A stretch of 64,000 bases of DNA from Pedobacter boryungensis (GCF_013204825.1 NZ_JABMKV010000001.1:248001-312000), one strand, 5' to 3'. Counted from the stretch's first letter, positions 37,863 through 46,751 are shown. The notes: generated by a model not told the origin, from the sequence alone. Made by a program: numbers and translations.

Positions 37863-37870
37863 TTTTATCA

Positions 37871-37954
37871 TTTGTCATTCTGAGCCTTCGAAGAATCTCT
37901 AAAGGAAAACTAAAGAGGTTCTTCACTAAGTTCTGGATGACAAAATCTTAAAAA
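37871..37954. repeat. Palindromic intergenic repeat (TGTCATTCTGAG type)
   Basis: The left arm begins TTTGTCATTCTGAG and runs to AGAATCTC; the right arm has AGAGGTTCTTC and ends GGATGACAAA. The arms are complementary with several mismatches around a short A-rich centre. This is a typical dispersed Bacteroidota palindrome and may double as the rseP terminator. Confidence 0.7.
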
Positions 37955-37958
37955 TAAA

Positions 37959-38483
37959 ATGAATTATTTCGAACTTTACGATTTACCAGTTAGTTTCAAC
38001 CCTGATCAGCAGATTGTAAAGCAGAAGTTTTACGAATTGAGTAAGAAATATCACCCCGATTTTTACATCAATCAAAGTCAAGAAAAACAAGACGAAGTCT
38101 TGGAACTTTCTACATTAAATAACAAAGCTTTTCAAGTATTAAAAGATCCTCAAAGGCGCTTACATTATATTCTTGAGCTAAAAGGAGAATTAGTTGAGGG
38201 AGAAAACTATACATTGCCGCAAAGCTTTTTAGTAGAAATGATGGAAGTGAATGAAGCTTTAATGGAGTTAGAATTCGATTCTAATGCAGTTAAACTGGCA
38301 GAGTTGAAAGGTCAAACTGAGCAAATAGAGAATGAGCTAGCAGCCGAATTGCAAGCTTTGACGTTAGCTTATGATGCTGACACAGAAAATCAAGAAAGTA
38401 AATTAAAAGCGATTAAAGATATTTATTATCGCAATAAGTATTTACATCGCATTAAAGAGAGTTTAAATCGTATGGGCTCTTAA
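37959..38483 (+). CDS. hscB: Fe-S assembly co-chaperone HscB
   Basis: 174 residues. A J domain (about 1-75) carries the HPD triad in KKYHPDFYIN. The C-terminal three-helix domain (about 90-174) begins LPQSFLVEMMEVNEALME, the HscB signature region for binding IscU. It stimulates the HscA/DnaK-type chaperone during iron-sulfur cluster transfer. No isc genes are next to it. DnaJ-type zinc motifs are absent, supporting the HscB call. Confidence 0.93.
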   Translation: MNYFELYDLPVSFNPDQQIVKQKFYELSKKYHPDFYINQSQEKQDEVLELSTLNNKAFQVLKDPQRRLHYILELKGELVEGENYTLPQSFLVEMMEVNEALMELEFDSNAVKLAELKGQTEQIENELAAELQALTLAYDADTENQESKLKAIKDIYYRNKYLHRIKESLNRMGS

Positions 38484-38545
38484 ATTGATAAGGTTTGCAA
38501 AGTGTAAAAAAGCAAATCAACAATTTTTATATAAATGTCATTAAG

Positions 38546-38553
38546 TACATTTG
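38546..38553 (+). promoter_or_regulatory. -7 promoter box of the DUF3817 gene
   Basis: TACATTTG, a perfect TAnnTTTG box, ends 16 bases before ATG 38570. It favours that start over the TTG-type frame beginning at 38495. Confidence 0.5.
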
Positions 38554-38569
38554 TTTCAAAGCCAAAATC

Positions 38570-38854
38570 ATGACTTCATTAAATATATTCAGAAAAGTAG
38601 CCGTAGCAGAAGGTATTTCTTATCTTCTATTGTTGTTTATTGCAATGCCCTTAAAATACTGGGCTGATATGCCATTGGCAGTTAAATATACAGGCTGGGC
38701 GCATGGTTTGCTTTTTGTGTTGTATGCTGCATACTTGGTTTTAGCTTGGCAAGAAACAAAATGGAAATTTGGTAAAGCAGTTTTAATTTTTTTAGCTTCA
38801 CTGTTACCATTTGCACCATTTATTGTAGACAAAAAGCTAGGAAAACATTCTTAG
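38570..38854 (+). CDS. DUF3817 family small membrane protein
   Basis: 94 residues from ATG 38570. Three membrane helices are visible (about 12-27, 35-57, 65-85), with VAEGISYLLLLFIAMPLKY and YTGWAHGLLFVLYAAYL typical of DUF3817 (YdzA-like). Function unknown. The stop codon overlaps the stop of the convergent sensor kinase gene (shared bases 38852-38853). Confidence 0.85.
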   Translation: MTSLNIFRKVAVAEGISYLLLLFIAMPLKYWADMPLAVKYTGWAHGLLFVLYAAYLVLAWQETKWKFGKAVLIFLASLLPFAPFIVDKKLGKHS

Positions 38855-39639
38855 ATAATAGTGTCGAGAGGGCAGCTAATCTCCATTTTAAAACCACCAT
38901 TTATATTGGTTTCAAGCATGTAAATGCCGTTAATCATTTGTATTCGACTAATAATGTTTTGCATGCCAATACCTTTCTTTTCGTTTAAAATCTCAACATC
39001 AAAGCCTTTTCCATTATCCTGATAGATAATTTCAAAATTGTTTTCTTGCTGTTTAAAGTAAATCTCAATTTTAGTAGCATCGGCATGTTTTAATGTGTTA
39101 GCAATAAGCTGGGTTATTACTCTAAATAATGCCAATTCTGCCTTCTCTGAAAGTAGTTTTTCTTCCAATTTTAATTCGTTAGAAAGTATAACTTCAATTT
39201 CACCTGTCTTATTAATCAGAGAGACAAAACCTTCAATCGAAGTGTAAAGTCCAAACATAGCTAAACCAGGAGGCGAAAGATCATGGGCAATATTTCTTAC
39301 ATCCACAATCATTTTGTCTATTAATTGTTTAGCAGGTAAAATAACTTCTTGGTCAGCTGAATTATATTGCCTCATTGCGGCATTTAACATTAATTTAATG
39401 GCAGATAATGTGCCTCCAACTTCATCATGCAAATCCTCACCAATTCGTTTGCGTTCTATTTCTTGAGAATCAATTACTGCACTTAGCAATTGCTTTTGTT
39501 GAGCAATTTCTGTTTCCTGAAACAATTTTCGTTGCTGCCATACCATGTTTTGGTTTTTAATATAGAGCAGCAAGAAAAAAGTAACCAATATAAAAATGGC
39601 TAAAACACTATAAAAAATAAGTAAATAGATGTTATCCAT
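38851..39639 (-). CDS. Sensor histidine kinase, NarL/DegS class
   Basis: 262 residues. One membrane helix at the N-terminus (about 5-27), then a HisKA_3 dimerisation helix with the phosphorylated His in ERKRIGEDLHDEVGGTL, and a HATPase domain with NTLKHADAT and DNGKGFD and GIGMQNIISRI. There is no sensory domain of its own, so the signal probably comes from partner proteins. It overlaps the upstream membrane-protein gene by eight bases. The likely partner is the LuxR-type regulator transcribed divergently at 40776. Confidence 0.92.
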   Translation of the reverse strand: MDNIYLLIFYSVLAIFILVTFFLLLYIKNQNMVWQQRKLFQETEIAQQKQLLSAVIDSQEIERKRIGEDLHDEVGGTLSAIKLMLNAAMRQYNSADQEVILPAKQLIDKMIVDVRNIAHDLSPPGLAMFGLYTSIEGFVSLINKTGEIEVILSNELKLEEKLLSEKAELALFRVITQLIANTLKHADATKIEIYFKQQENNFEIIYQDNGKGFDVEILNEKKGIGMQNIISRIQMINGIYMLETNINGGFKMEISCPLDTII

Positions 39640-40261
39640 CCTTTTTTATTAAGCTGAAAGCTTTTCCCCAAGCTAAATACATTATCATAGACATCGCACC
39701 ATGAATATTCCAAATTAAATGGTTCATCTCTTTGTTTTTAATAACAAAAGTAAAGTAGTTGGATAAGATAAAAATGATACAAACTACAGGAAAATAAACC
39801 AGAATACCCATATTAAACCAGCTACTTGGTTTTTCAATCCAGTTATCTGTAAAACCACTTTTATACAGATAAAGTAAGCAGAAAAAAGTTATTAAAATAG
39901 CTTCTAGAGGTCTGGTATATGTATTATAGGTAAAAATGCTTTGTATAAAACTGAAATTTATAATGCACAATACAGGAAAAAGTATAATGATATATAGAAG
40001 TACTTTTTTTAATAAAAGATCTACAAACAATGTTCGGAAATAGCTTAAAATAAAAACTGCTTCTACAATTGTATATAGATGCAACAAAGGCAAATTCTTC
40101 ATTCTATAGGCAATCAAAATCATTGCCGCTAAATTGATTAAGCCAGATGCTATTAAAAAATAAAAGAGAAGTTTAGGCCCAGCTTTTGCAACCTTAAAAT
40201 TAAGTATCCCAAATAGTATAGGTATCAATATACTAAGTGGGACAATATAAGTTAGAAACAT
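39632..40261 (-). CDS. Multi-pass membrane protein linked to the sensor kinase
   Basis: 209 residues, nearly all membrane: about six or seven helices with short loops and Lys/Arg-rich connections. No family recognised. It sits between a small protein gene and a kinase that lacks a sensory domain, and its coding region overlaps that kinase by eight bases. A role as the membrane sensor for the kinase is a reasonable inference, not shown by motif. Confidence 0.75.
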   Translation of the reverse strand: MFLTYIVPLSILIPILFGILNFKVAKAGPKLLFYFLIASGLINLAAMILIAYRMKNLPLLHLYTIVEAVFILSYFRTLFVDLLLKKVLLYIIILFPVLCIINFSFIQSIFTYNTYTRPLEAILITFFCLLYLYKSGFTDNWIEKPSSWFNMGILVYFPVVCIIFILSNYFTFVIKNKEMNHLIWNIHGAMSMIMYLAWGKAFSLIKKDG

Positions 40262-40267
40262 AGTTTA

Positions 40268-40681
40268 TTAAGGAACAAATAGTGGACTTTCTGGATCACA
40301 AACATCTGGACAAGGTTTTGTGAAATCATAAATTTCTGAATCATCACCAGGATTACCTAAACCTGCGTTGGTGGTAGGGATAATATCCTTTCCGTTTTTG
40401 TCTACTGCCACAATTAATGCAGTAATATCATCTTCTAGTTTTTCATCAGTTAATTTAACAGCAAAATAAGCCCTAACACCCTGAAGTGAATTTATAACAT
40501 TTCCTTCATCATCAACAGATGAGTATTTCTCAATAATTGCCATCAAATCATTTATGGGAATAAGAATGGCACGAGGAATTACAGTAGACTCTGAAGCTTG
40601 TTTAGAAAGTTGTTCTCTAAAACGAGTAACTCTGGCAACAGCTGCATTGAGAGGAATAGTTGGAACGTTAATTGGTTTCAT
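40268..40681 (-). CDS. Hypothetical soluble protein of the two-component locus
   Basis: 137 residues, soluble, no signal peptide. The N-terminus looks helical (AVARVTRFREQLSKQ), the middle has a beta-rich core (VRAYFAVKL, ITALIVAVDKNGKDI), and the C-terminus is Pro/Asp/Cys-rich with KPCPDVCDPESP. I do not recognise a family. It is the first gene of the minus-strand unit, six bases before the membrane-protein gene. Confidence 0.7.
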   Translation of the reverse strand: MKPINVPTIPLNAAVARVTRFREQLSKQASESTVIPRAILIPINDLMAIIEKYSSVDDEGNVINSLQGVRAYFAVKLTDEKLEDDITALIVAVDKNGKDIIPTTNAGLGNPGDDSEIYDFTKPCPDVCDPESPLFVP

Positions 40682-40775
40682 GATTTTTTTAAAATTTCAC
40701 TAATCTAAAAAAAAATCAACATTGTATAACTTATGCATACAAATTTTATAATTTCAGGCTTTAAAATCATCCTTA

Positions 40776-41444
40776 ATGAATATCAATATAGCAATAGCAG
40801 ACGATCAAAAACTTTTTAGAAGAGGAATGGCAGCACTTGTCAGTACTTTTCAAAATATGTCGCTAATTTTCGAAGCCGAAAGCGGTAAAGAATTGCTATC
40901 ACTCTGTGAAACTGCTGTCGTAAAACCTGATATCATATTGCTAGATCTTTCCATGCCAGAAATGAATGGATTAGATGCTTTGAAGGTATTAAAAGAGAAA
41001 TATCCCAAAATAGGCGTAATAGTTTTAACCATTCACGAAGCCGAAAATTTTATTCTTACCACAATACAAGCAGGGGCAAATGGTTATTTAGCTAAGAATG
41101 CGGAACCCGAAGAAGTAGAATTAGCCATTAGAGAAGTATATAAAAATGATTTCTATTTTACTGTACCTATGTTAGAAATGATGCGTAAAGGTTTAACGCA
41201 AAAAACAAATACAACATCCCTAGAAAATATAAATAGATTAACTAATCGCGAAAAAGAAGTATTACAATTAATCTGCAAACAATTGAGTAGTAATGAAATT
41301 GCAGAAAAACTATTTCTTAGTACGCGTACGATAGAAGGGCACAGAAATAATCTCTTATTAAAAACAGGTAGCCGCAATATAGCCGGACTTGTTTTGTATG
41401 CGCTTAAACATAAACTTTTTGAGCTAGATATAACCTCAAACTAG
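40776..41444 (+). CDS. LuxR/NarL-family response regulator
   Basis: 222 residues. Receiver domain (1-125) with the acidic pair IADDQ and phospho-Asp in ILLDLSMPEMNG near residue 58, Thr in VIVLTIHE, and Lys in YLAKNAE. C-terminal HTH (about 150-215) with LTNREKEVLQLI and STRTIEGHRNNL. It is divergent from the kinase operon and shares the 94-base region, which suggests it regulates that operon. Confidence 0.93.
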   Translation: MNINIAIADDQKLFRRGMAALVSTFQNMSLIFEAESGKELLSLCETAVVKPDIILLDLSMPEMNGLDALKVLKEKYPKIGVIVLTIHEAENFILTTIQAGANGYLAKNAEPEEVELAIREVYKNDFYFTVPMLEMMRKGLTQKTNTTSLENINRLTNREKEVLQLICKQLSSNEIAEKLFLSTRTIEGHRNNLLLKTGSRNIAGLVLYALKHKLFELDITSN

Positions 41445-41480
41445 TATGTTAAACCCAAATATAGTTTTTTCGAAAAGCAA

Positions 41481-41590
41481 AAGCTGTAGCACCTATTTGA
41501 GTAATTCCTGCTATCCACTCCAATCTTTTTTGTGCTTCGACAAGCCCAGCAAAACAAAAAAGTATTTCCGTTACTCTCAGGTTTAGTTAA
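41481..41590. repeat. Dispersed intergenic repeat with palindromic core
   Basis: The 334-base gap 41445-41778 has no gene. It contains CTGCTATCCACTCCAATC, then CTTTTTTGT (41525-41533) and its exact complement ACAAAAAAG (41554-41562) around TTCGACAAGCCCAGC, then TATTTCCGTTACTCTCAGG. This layout resembles the CTATCCG...ATTTCCGCTACTATC repeat found between genes in Flavobacteria and Sphingobacteria, here diverged. It may also terminate the response-regulator transcript. The rest of the gap is AT-rich with no other signal. Confidence 0.5.
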
Positions 41591-41778
41591 TAACATCCAG
41601 TTTCTTTAATTGAATGCGGGTATTTATACCTATATCAATGCGTAGATATACCCAATTGGTATTTTAAGCAAAACTACGTTCAAAATTTTGCTGTTAAATT
41701 GGTCATTTAGCTTCGCTAAGTAAGCAAACAAATTGAAGCAGCTAAATAAATTACTATTAATTCTAATTATTAAAAGAG

Positions 41779-42444
41779 ATGGACTATTCAGACAAAATTA
41801 AAGCATTACAAGAAAAAGCTGGTATTGAAGCAGATGGTATAGCATCTTCTAAAACATGGCTTAATATTTATTTTCTATTATTTAATTCACTGCCATATAA
41901 TATTAACGTAAGTGCAATTATTAAAGCAATACAAGAAAAGATAGAAGTAAGAGCAGATGGTTACCCTTGGACAAAAACCTGGGATGCCCTATATCAATTG
42001 TTAATTGTTAATCAACACAATGAGGTGGAAGAGATTAATTCTATTCAACAACATAATGAAATTGTACTTAATGAAATGGCAAAAGAAATGGTGCCTTTTG
42101 CTAAGGAATTATTACATCTTTCTACAGCTCAAGGTATTCAAATTAAGTTAGTTACTACCTCTACTAAAGCTACTAAAGATTTTGGACTTACTTTCAGTAT
42201 TAAAATAGTAGAGGAAGCAGAGAATGGAAATTTCATAGATAAAGACCAGTCTAAATTGTATGAAGAAGTAGCAAAATTAGGAGAATCAATAGGTCTTACA
42301 TGGTCTGGAGATTTAAGAACGTTTACAAGTCAGCAACATTTTCAATTAAGACCAGCATGGGCGGTTGCTATGAAAGAAAGTGAGATGGTAAAAGAACTTC
42401 AAAGAAGAAAACAACAGAATATCAATTTTCTAGCTTTTATTTAA
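41779..42444 (+). CDS. Protein with two short N-terminal repeats and a decayed VanY/CwlK-like domain
   Basis: 221 residues, no signal peptide. Two related N-terminal units (about 5-33 KIKALQEKAGIEADGI..TWLNI and about 43-71 IIKAIQEKIEVRADGY..TWDAL) resemble peptidoglycan-binding repeats. The C-terminal part (about 110-205) looks like the L-alanyl-D-glutamate peptidase fold (DFGLTFSIKI ... GLTWSGDLRTF ... QHFQLRPAW). The normal metal motif SxHxxGxAxD is not kept: the His position is Lys and the Asp position is Ser, while the last His (QHFQ) remains. It is probably inactive or repurposed. It sits alone between a repeat and tRNA-Leu. Confidence 0.7.
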   Translation: MDYSDKIKALQEKAGIEADGIASSKTWLNIYFLLFNSLPYNINVSAIIKAIQEKIEVRADGYPWTKTWDALYQLLIVNQHNEVEEINSIQQHNEIVLNEMAKEMVPFAKELLHLSTAQGIQIKLVTTSTKATKDFGLTFSIKIVEEAENGNFIDKDQSKLYEEVAKLGESIGLTWSGDLRTFTSQQHFQLRPAWAVAMKESEMVKELQRRKQQNINFLAFI

Positions 42445-42510
42445 TTCAGCTACGTTCATCGTAAAAGTAATCTTCCCTAATCTAGGGGCTTACAAACGCT
42501 AAAGATTATA

Positions 42511-42544
42511 AAATAAAACCCTCTTTACTTTCATAAAGAGGGTT
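42511..42544 (-). terminator. Terminator of tRNA-Leu
   Basis: An 11-bp perfect stem (42517-42527 with 42534-42544, core ACCCTCTTT) is followed on the minus strand by TTTTATTTT (down to 42511). It begins three bases beyond the tRNA 3' end. Confidence 0.8.
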
Positions 42545-42546
42545 AG

Positions 42547-42626
42547 TACCCAGCGCCGGAGTCGAACCGGCACGGTTTCCCACAGGTGTTTGAGACCAGC
42601 GCGTCTACCAATTCCGCCAGCTGGGC
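42547..42626 (-). tRNA. tRNA-Leu (anticodon CAA)
   Basis: 80 bases. Acceptor arm GCCCAGC with GCTGGGT (terminal G-U), D-arm GCGGAATTGGTAGACGC, anticodon stem CTGGT/ACCTG around loop CTCAAAC with anticodon CAA, an 11-base variable arm as expected for type II tRNA, and T-arm GCCGGTTCGACTCCGGC. CCA is not encoded. It reads UUG codons. No integrase lies nearby. Confidence 0.93.
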
Positions 42627-42848
42627 ATTTGCTTGTTCAGCGGGATGCAAATCTATAGATTACGAGACATATAAACAAACTATTTTTCTAATATTTTGTA
42701 AGCTAGAAAACTCATTCTCTCCTTTTAAGAATACTATTTTACCGTGAAATGTGCCATAACGCAAAACAACATAGCTATTTCGTTGTTAAACAAGTATCTC
42801 TCAATTTTTTATCAAGTTCTTAATTTTTAAAGCATAATATCCTGAGAT

Positions 42849-45128
42849 ATGAAAATAGCATATATTTCTACTTACCCGCCACGCGAATGTGGCTTAGCTA
42901 CCTTTAACCAAAATTTAATTAAGGCTATTTGTAGTAATTTTGACGATAAAAATCTTTTAGAAACAAGTGTTGTTATTGCCATGAACAACGCTGATGATAA
43001 AAATGAATATCAATATCCAGAAGAAGTAAAGTTTGTAATTAGACAACAAGTCCAAGAAGATTATACAGAAGCAGCTGCATTTATAAATAGCAGTGATGTT
43101 GATGCATGTATTGTACAACATGAGTTCGGAATTTATGGGGGTGAAGATGGATTATTCGTCCTTCCATTTTTAAACCAGATAGAAAAACCGATTATTTCCA
43201 TTTTACACACCGTTTTAAATTCTCCTACTTTTTTACAAAAAGCTATTATTAAAGAGGTAGCTAAAAAGTCGGCTAAGGTGATAGTAATGGGTAGCAAAGC
43301 AGTTGGTTTTTTAACTGACATTTACCAAGTGCCTGAACAAAAAATTCAGCTTGTAATGCATGGAGTACCGGATTTAGAAGCACCTATTGTTAACCCTATC
43401 AAGGATTTACCTCAATTAAAGGACAAAAAGGTGTTGTTGACATTTGGATTGATTAGCAGAAATAAAGGTTTAGAGACCGTTGTTAAGGCACTTCCCGCTA
43501 TTGTAAAGCAAAATCCGAATGCTGTGTATGTAATATTGGGTAATACACATCCTGGCGTAGTAAAAAATTCTGGCGAAGAATATCGTGAATACCTAAAAAC
43601 GTTGGCAGAAGAATTAAATGTGAGCCAGCACTTGGTGTTTATGAATAAGTTTGTAGAAGAGGAAGAATTAATCAATTACTTATCTGCTGCAGATGTTTAT
43701 ATCACACCGTATTTTAACGAGGCTCAAATTACAAGTGGCACATTGTCTTATGCGGTTGGTGCTGGGGCTGCGGTAGTTTCAACTCCATATTGGCATGCAC
43801 AAGAACTTTTAGACAAAAATCGTGGTCGTTTATTCAATTTTAAAGATCATGATGGATTAGCAAACATCGTTAATCAATTGTTAGTTGATCCTGAGATGTT
43901 AAGTACATTAAAGAAAAATGCTTATACTTTTGGATTAAGTACTAGATGGCCTAAAATTGGTAAAACATATATTTCATTAATAGAAAAAGCAGTTAAGCAT
44001 CCAGATTATAGTGATAAGATTTTAAGTCAAATTATAGATCCTGGTTTAATGCCAGAATTTAATATCGACTATGTAAAACGCTTAACAGATGATACAGGAA
44101 TTTTTCAGCATGCTAAATTTGGAATTCCAAATAGGAAGGAAGGATATTGTGTTGATGATAATTCGAGAGCTATAATTATGGCCTTAATGGCATATAAAGA
44201 GAAGAATAATGTTGAAGCTTTAGACCTTTTACCAATTTATTTGAGTTTTACTCATGATATGCAGTTGGAAGATGGAAATTTTAGGAATTTCATGAGTTTC
44301 AATCGCCAATATTTAGATGAAGAGGGAACCGACGATTCATTTGGACGTACCATTTGGGCATTAGGTTATCTTATCCATTCTGCACCAAACCGTTCTTACA
44401 TAGAGTTTGGAAGAGAACTGTTTTTTAAAGCGGTTCCACATTTTAAAAAATTAACACATTTAAGAGGAATATGTAATACAATAACAGGATTGAGTTATTA
44501 TTTGCAATCGCATCCTTATGATGAAATGATTTTAAATGAACTCAAGTCTTTAACAGATAAGTTAGTATCAGCTTATCAAACTACGCGAGGTGATGACTGG
44601 CATTGGTTTGAAGATAAAATGACTTATGATAATGCTATTTTCCCATTGGCACTTTTCCATTCTGCAGAAATAACTGGTAATGAAGAAGTGAAGGAAATCG
44701 CAAACGAATCATTACAGTATTTAGAGAAATTAACCTTTAACTTAAACTTGTTTAATCCGGTAGGTAATGATGGCTGGTACAATAGAGACAATAGAGTAAT
44801 GCCATTGTATGACCAACAAGCTATTGAAATAATGGCGATGGTCTTAATGTATCATCAGGCGTTTATTGTAACTAAAGATACTTCATATATGAAGAAAATG
44901 TTTACGAGTTATCTATGGTTCTTAGGGGAAAATTCGTTGAGAATTCCATTATATGACGCAGAAACAAAAGGTTGTGCCGATGGCTTGCATCGTGGAGGTG
45001 TAAATAGAAATCAAGGTGCAGAAAGCACATTAGCGTATTTAATATCTCACTTAACCGTTGTAAAGGCATTTAAGTATGACCAACTCTTAAGTGGAGTTAA
45101 GGAACAAAAAAGTCTGGTTTTTAAATAA
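42849..45128 (+). CDS. Two-domain protein: GT4 glycosyltransferase plus C-terminal alpha/alpha-toroid-like domain
   Basis: 759 residues. Residues 1-380 form a GT-B glycosyltransferase of the GT4 type: YISTYPPRECGLATFNQNL at the N-terminus, VLLTFGLISRNKGLETVVKALP near 195, and the donor-site region ADVYITPYFNEAQITSG near 280. The remaining 380 residues resemble an (alpha/alpha)6 barrel with acidic and aromatic motifs DDNSRA, GTDDSFGRTIWALG, DDWHWFED, GWYNRD and GAESTLAYL. It faces a GH130 gene across one terminator. The pair suggests synthesis and turnover of a mannose- or glucose-containing product; the product is unknown. Confidence 0.85.
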   Translation: MKIAYISTYPPRECGLATFNQNLIKAICSNFDDKNLLETSVVIAMNNADDKNEYQYPEEVKFVIRQQVQEDYTEAAAFINSSDVDACIVQHEFGIYGGEDGLFVLPFLNQIEKPIISILHTVLNSPTFLQKAIIKEVAKKSAKVIVMGSKAVGFLTDIYQVPEQKIQLVMHGVPDLEAPIVNPIKDLPQLKDKKVLLTFGLISRNKGLETVVKALPAIVKQNPNAVYVILGNTHPGVVKNSGEEYREYLKTLAEELNVSQHLVFMNKFVEEEELINYLSAADVYITPYFNEAQITSGTLSYAVGAGAAVVSTPYWHAQELLDKNRGRLFNFKDHDGLANIVNQLLVDPEMLSTLKKNAYTFGLSTRWPKIGKTYISLIEKAVKHPDYSDKILSQIIDPGLMPEFNIDYVKRLTDDTGIFQHAKFGIPNRKEGYCVDDNSRAIIMALMAYKEKNNVEALDLLPIYLSFTHDMQLEDGNFRNFMSFNRQYLDEEGTDDSFGRTIWALGYLIHSAPNRSYIEFGRELFFKAVPHFKKLTHLRGICNTITGLSYYLQSHPYDEMILNELKSLTDKLVSAYQTTRGDDWHWFEDKMTYDNAIFPLALFHSAEITGNEEVKEIANESLQYLEKLTFNLNLFNPVGNDGWYNRDNRVMPLYDQQAIEIMAMVLMYHQAFIVTKDTSYMKKMFTSYLWFLGENSLRIPLYDAETKGCADGLHRGGVNRNQGAESTLAYLISHLTVVKAFKYDQLLSGVKEQKSLVFK

Positions 45129-45141
45129 ACCAGACTTTTTT
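45106..45141. terminator. Bidirectional terminator between GT4 and GH130 genes
   Basis: A 15-bp perfect stem (45106-45120 with 45127-45141; core GTCTGGTTT) with a six-base loop overlaps the GT stop and has A and T runs on both sides. Confidence 0.9.
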
Positions 45142-45147
45142 TTATTG

Positions 45148-46620
45148 TTAAGGTTTTGGTGATGCCTTTAATTTATCTAACAGTGCTTTTAAATCAACTG
45201 AAGCAAATGACGAAGAGTAGTCTGATAAACCATAAGGAATAATCAAATGTTCATTATTGACAATTGACCCACAAGAATATACCACATTTGGAACATAACC
45301 TTCACGTTCGTCTGGATTTGGAATAAGTAAAGGTTCTTCTAATCTTCCAATTTCTATAGTCGGATCTTCCAGGTCTAACAAACAAGCACTTAAGCAATAC
45401 CTGCGCATTGGACCAACAGCATGGGTGATAATTAGCCAACCTTCTTCAGTTTCAATTGGAGAACCGCAATTTCCTATTTGTACAAATTCCCAATTGTATT
45501 TTGGTTCTTGTAATTTAATTGGATTTTCCCATACGTTAATTTTGTTCGAATACATGATGTAATTATTTACACCATCAATACGGGATAACATGGCGTATTT
45601 ACCATTTATTTTACGTGGGAAAAGGGCTAAGTTTTTATTCTGTGCACCATCACCAAATAGTGGACCAACTGTGAAGTCGTAAAAATCTTTAGTTTTTAAG
45701 AGTTTAGGGATAATGATATGTCCATCATAAGCGGTATATGTTGCATAATAAGTAACAGATCCATCGTCATTTATAAATTTAACAAATCTGGCATCTTCAA
45801 TTCCCTTTCTTTCAAATTCAGATATTGGGAAGATAACACGATCAGAAATATCAGTATCCATAGAGAAAATAATCTCATAATATGAATCAGATAACCATAG
45901 TACCTTTTCTAATTCTATGTCTTTTAATGGATCTGGCTCTAATTCCTGACTTTCTGCAATTACACTTTTCAGCGTTGCATAATCAAATTGATCGGCTAAT
46001 TTTTTATCTAATTCTTTTAATACATCTTCGTTAATGAGCGCAATTAAGCCTTTGTCTAAAAAGAGCTTTTTGTTATAAGATGCATTTCTTATAATTTCTG
46101 CTTCATCAATATAATTTCCCGCTGGAATTACTGTAATGTTATTATTTCTGTCGATTAAAGCTCTTCTAAATACAATTGACGAAATATGACCTTCTCCAAC
46201 TGCTCTAAAGCTTATAATTAAACGTTTTTCACCTTCTTCCAAATTACTCTGGTCTGGATCTTCAATGATAGATGGATTAAAGAATGCTGCTGATTCTATA
46301 GAGTATTCATGTGTAAAATAAGAACCAATTAAAAGACTACGATGTGTATCGAGGTCTTTATAATCAATATCCATTTTTTCGAACAAAGGCTTTAGTTTTT
46401 TGCAATGCCTTGATAAAATCTTGGTAATGTTGCGGTGTCGTTTAGAATATTCTTGTAAAAGTGGCGAAATGATATTAAAAACCTGTTCATCGGTTAGTGT
46501 CATTACTTTATTAATCACTTCTCTGCCACGCTCATCTCCATTAAAAAAAAATCTTGCAATTACTCTTTTTGGGTCTGGGTAAACTTTTACGTGTTTACGT
46601 TCTATTGGAAGTCTCATCAT
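45148..46620 (-). CDS. Glycoside hydrolase family 130 protein (mannoside phosphorylase or mannosidase)
   Basis: 490 residues. The five-bladed propeller signature of GH130 is visible: ERKGIEDARFVKF around residue 275, TAYDGHIIIPKLLKT around 300, and GNCGSPIETEEGWLIITHAVG around 390. The N-terminal extension of about 140 residues is larger than in the minimal family. GH130 enzymes are phosphorylases or hydrolases of beta-1,4- or beta-1,2-mannosides; I cannot decide which from the motifs seen by eye. There is no signal peptide, so the enzyme is cytoplasmic. It is convergent with the two-domain glycosyltransferase, probably its functional partner. Confidence 0.88.
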   Translation of the reverse strand: MMRLPIERKHVKVYPDPKRVIARFFFNGDERGREVINKVMTLTDEQVFNIISPLLQEYSKRHRNITKILSRHCKKLKPLFEKMDIDYKDLDTHRSLLIGSYFTHEYSIESAAFFNPSIIEDPDQSNLEEGEKRLIISFRAVGEGHISSIVFRRALIDRNNNITVIPAGNYIDEAEIIRNASYNKKLFLDKGLIALINEDVLKELDKKLADQFDYATLKSVIAESQELEPDPLKDIELEKVLWLSDSYYEIIFSMDTDISDRVIFPISEFERKGIEDARFVKFINDDGSVTYYATYTAYDGHIIIPKLLKTKDFYDFTVGPLFGDGAQNKNLALFPRKINGKYAMLSRIDGVNNYIMYSNKINVWENPIKLQEPKYNWEFVQIGNCGSPIETEEGWLIITHAVGPMRRYCLSACLLDLEDPTIEIGRLEEPLLIPNPDEREGYVPNVVYSCGSIVNNEHLIIPYGLSDYSSSFASVDLKALLDKLKASPKP

Positions 46621-46751
46621 ATAAAATTGATTATGCGCTTAGCTAAATAAACGATTAAGGTCTAGTTAAAAGTACTTAATAATGTACCTCAGGTTAAATA
46701 TAACAATAATTATAAGGTAATGTTTGATGCGAGTTATCTATTGAAATAGGC

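Noticed and set aside
41624-41677. A 17-residue open frame in the gap before the VanY-like gene
   Set aside because: Too short and without promoter, conserved composition or overlap that would support it.
42547-42626. tRNA-Leu as an integration site for a genomic island
   Set aside because: No integrase gene or direct repeat of the tRNA 3' end was seen on either side, and neighbours look chromosomal.
42849-46620. A polysaccharide utilisation locus around GH130
   Set aside because: No SusC/SusD pair, sulfatase or secreted glycosidase is nearby, and both proteins lack export signals.
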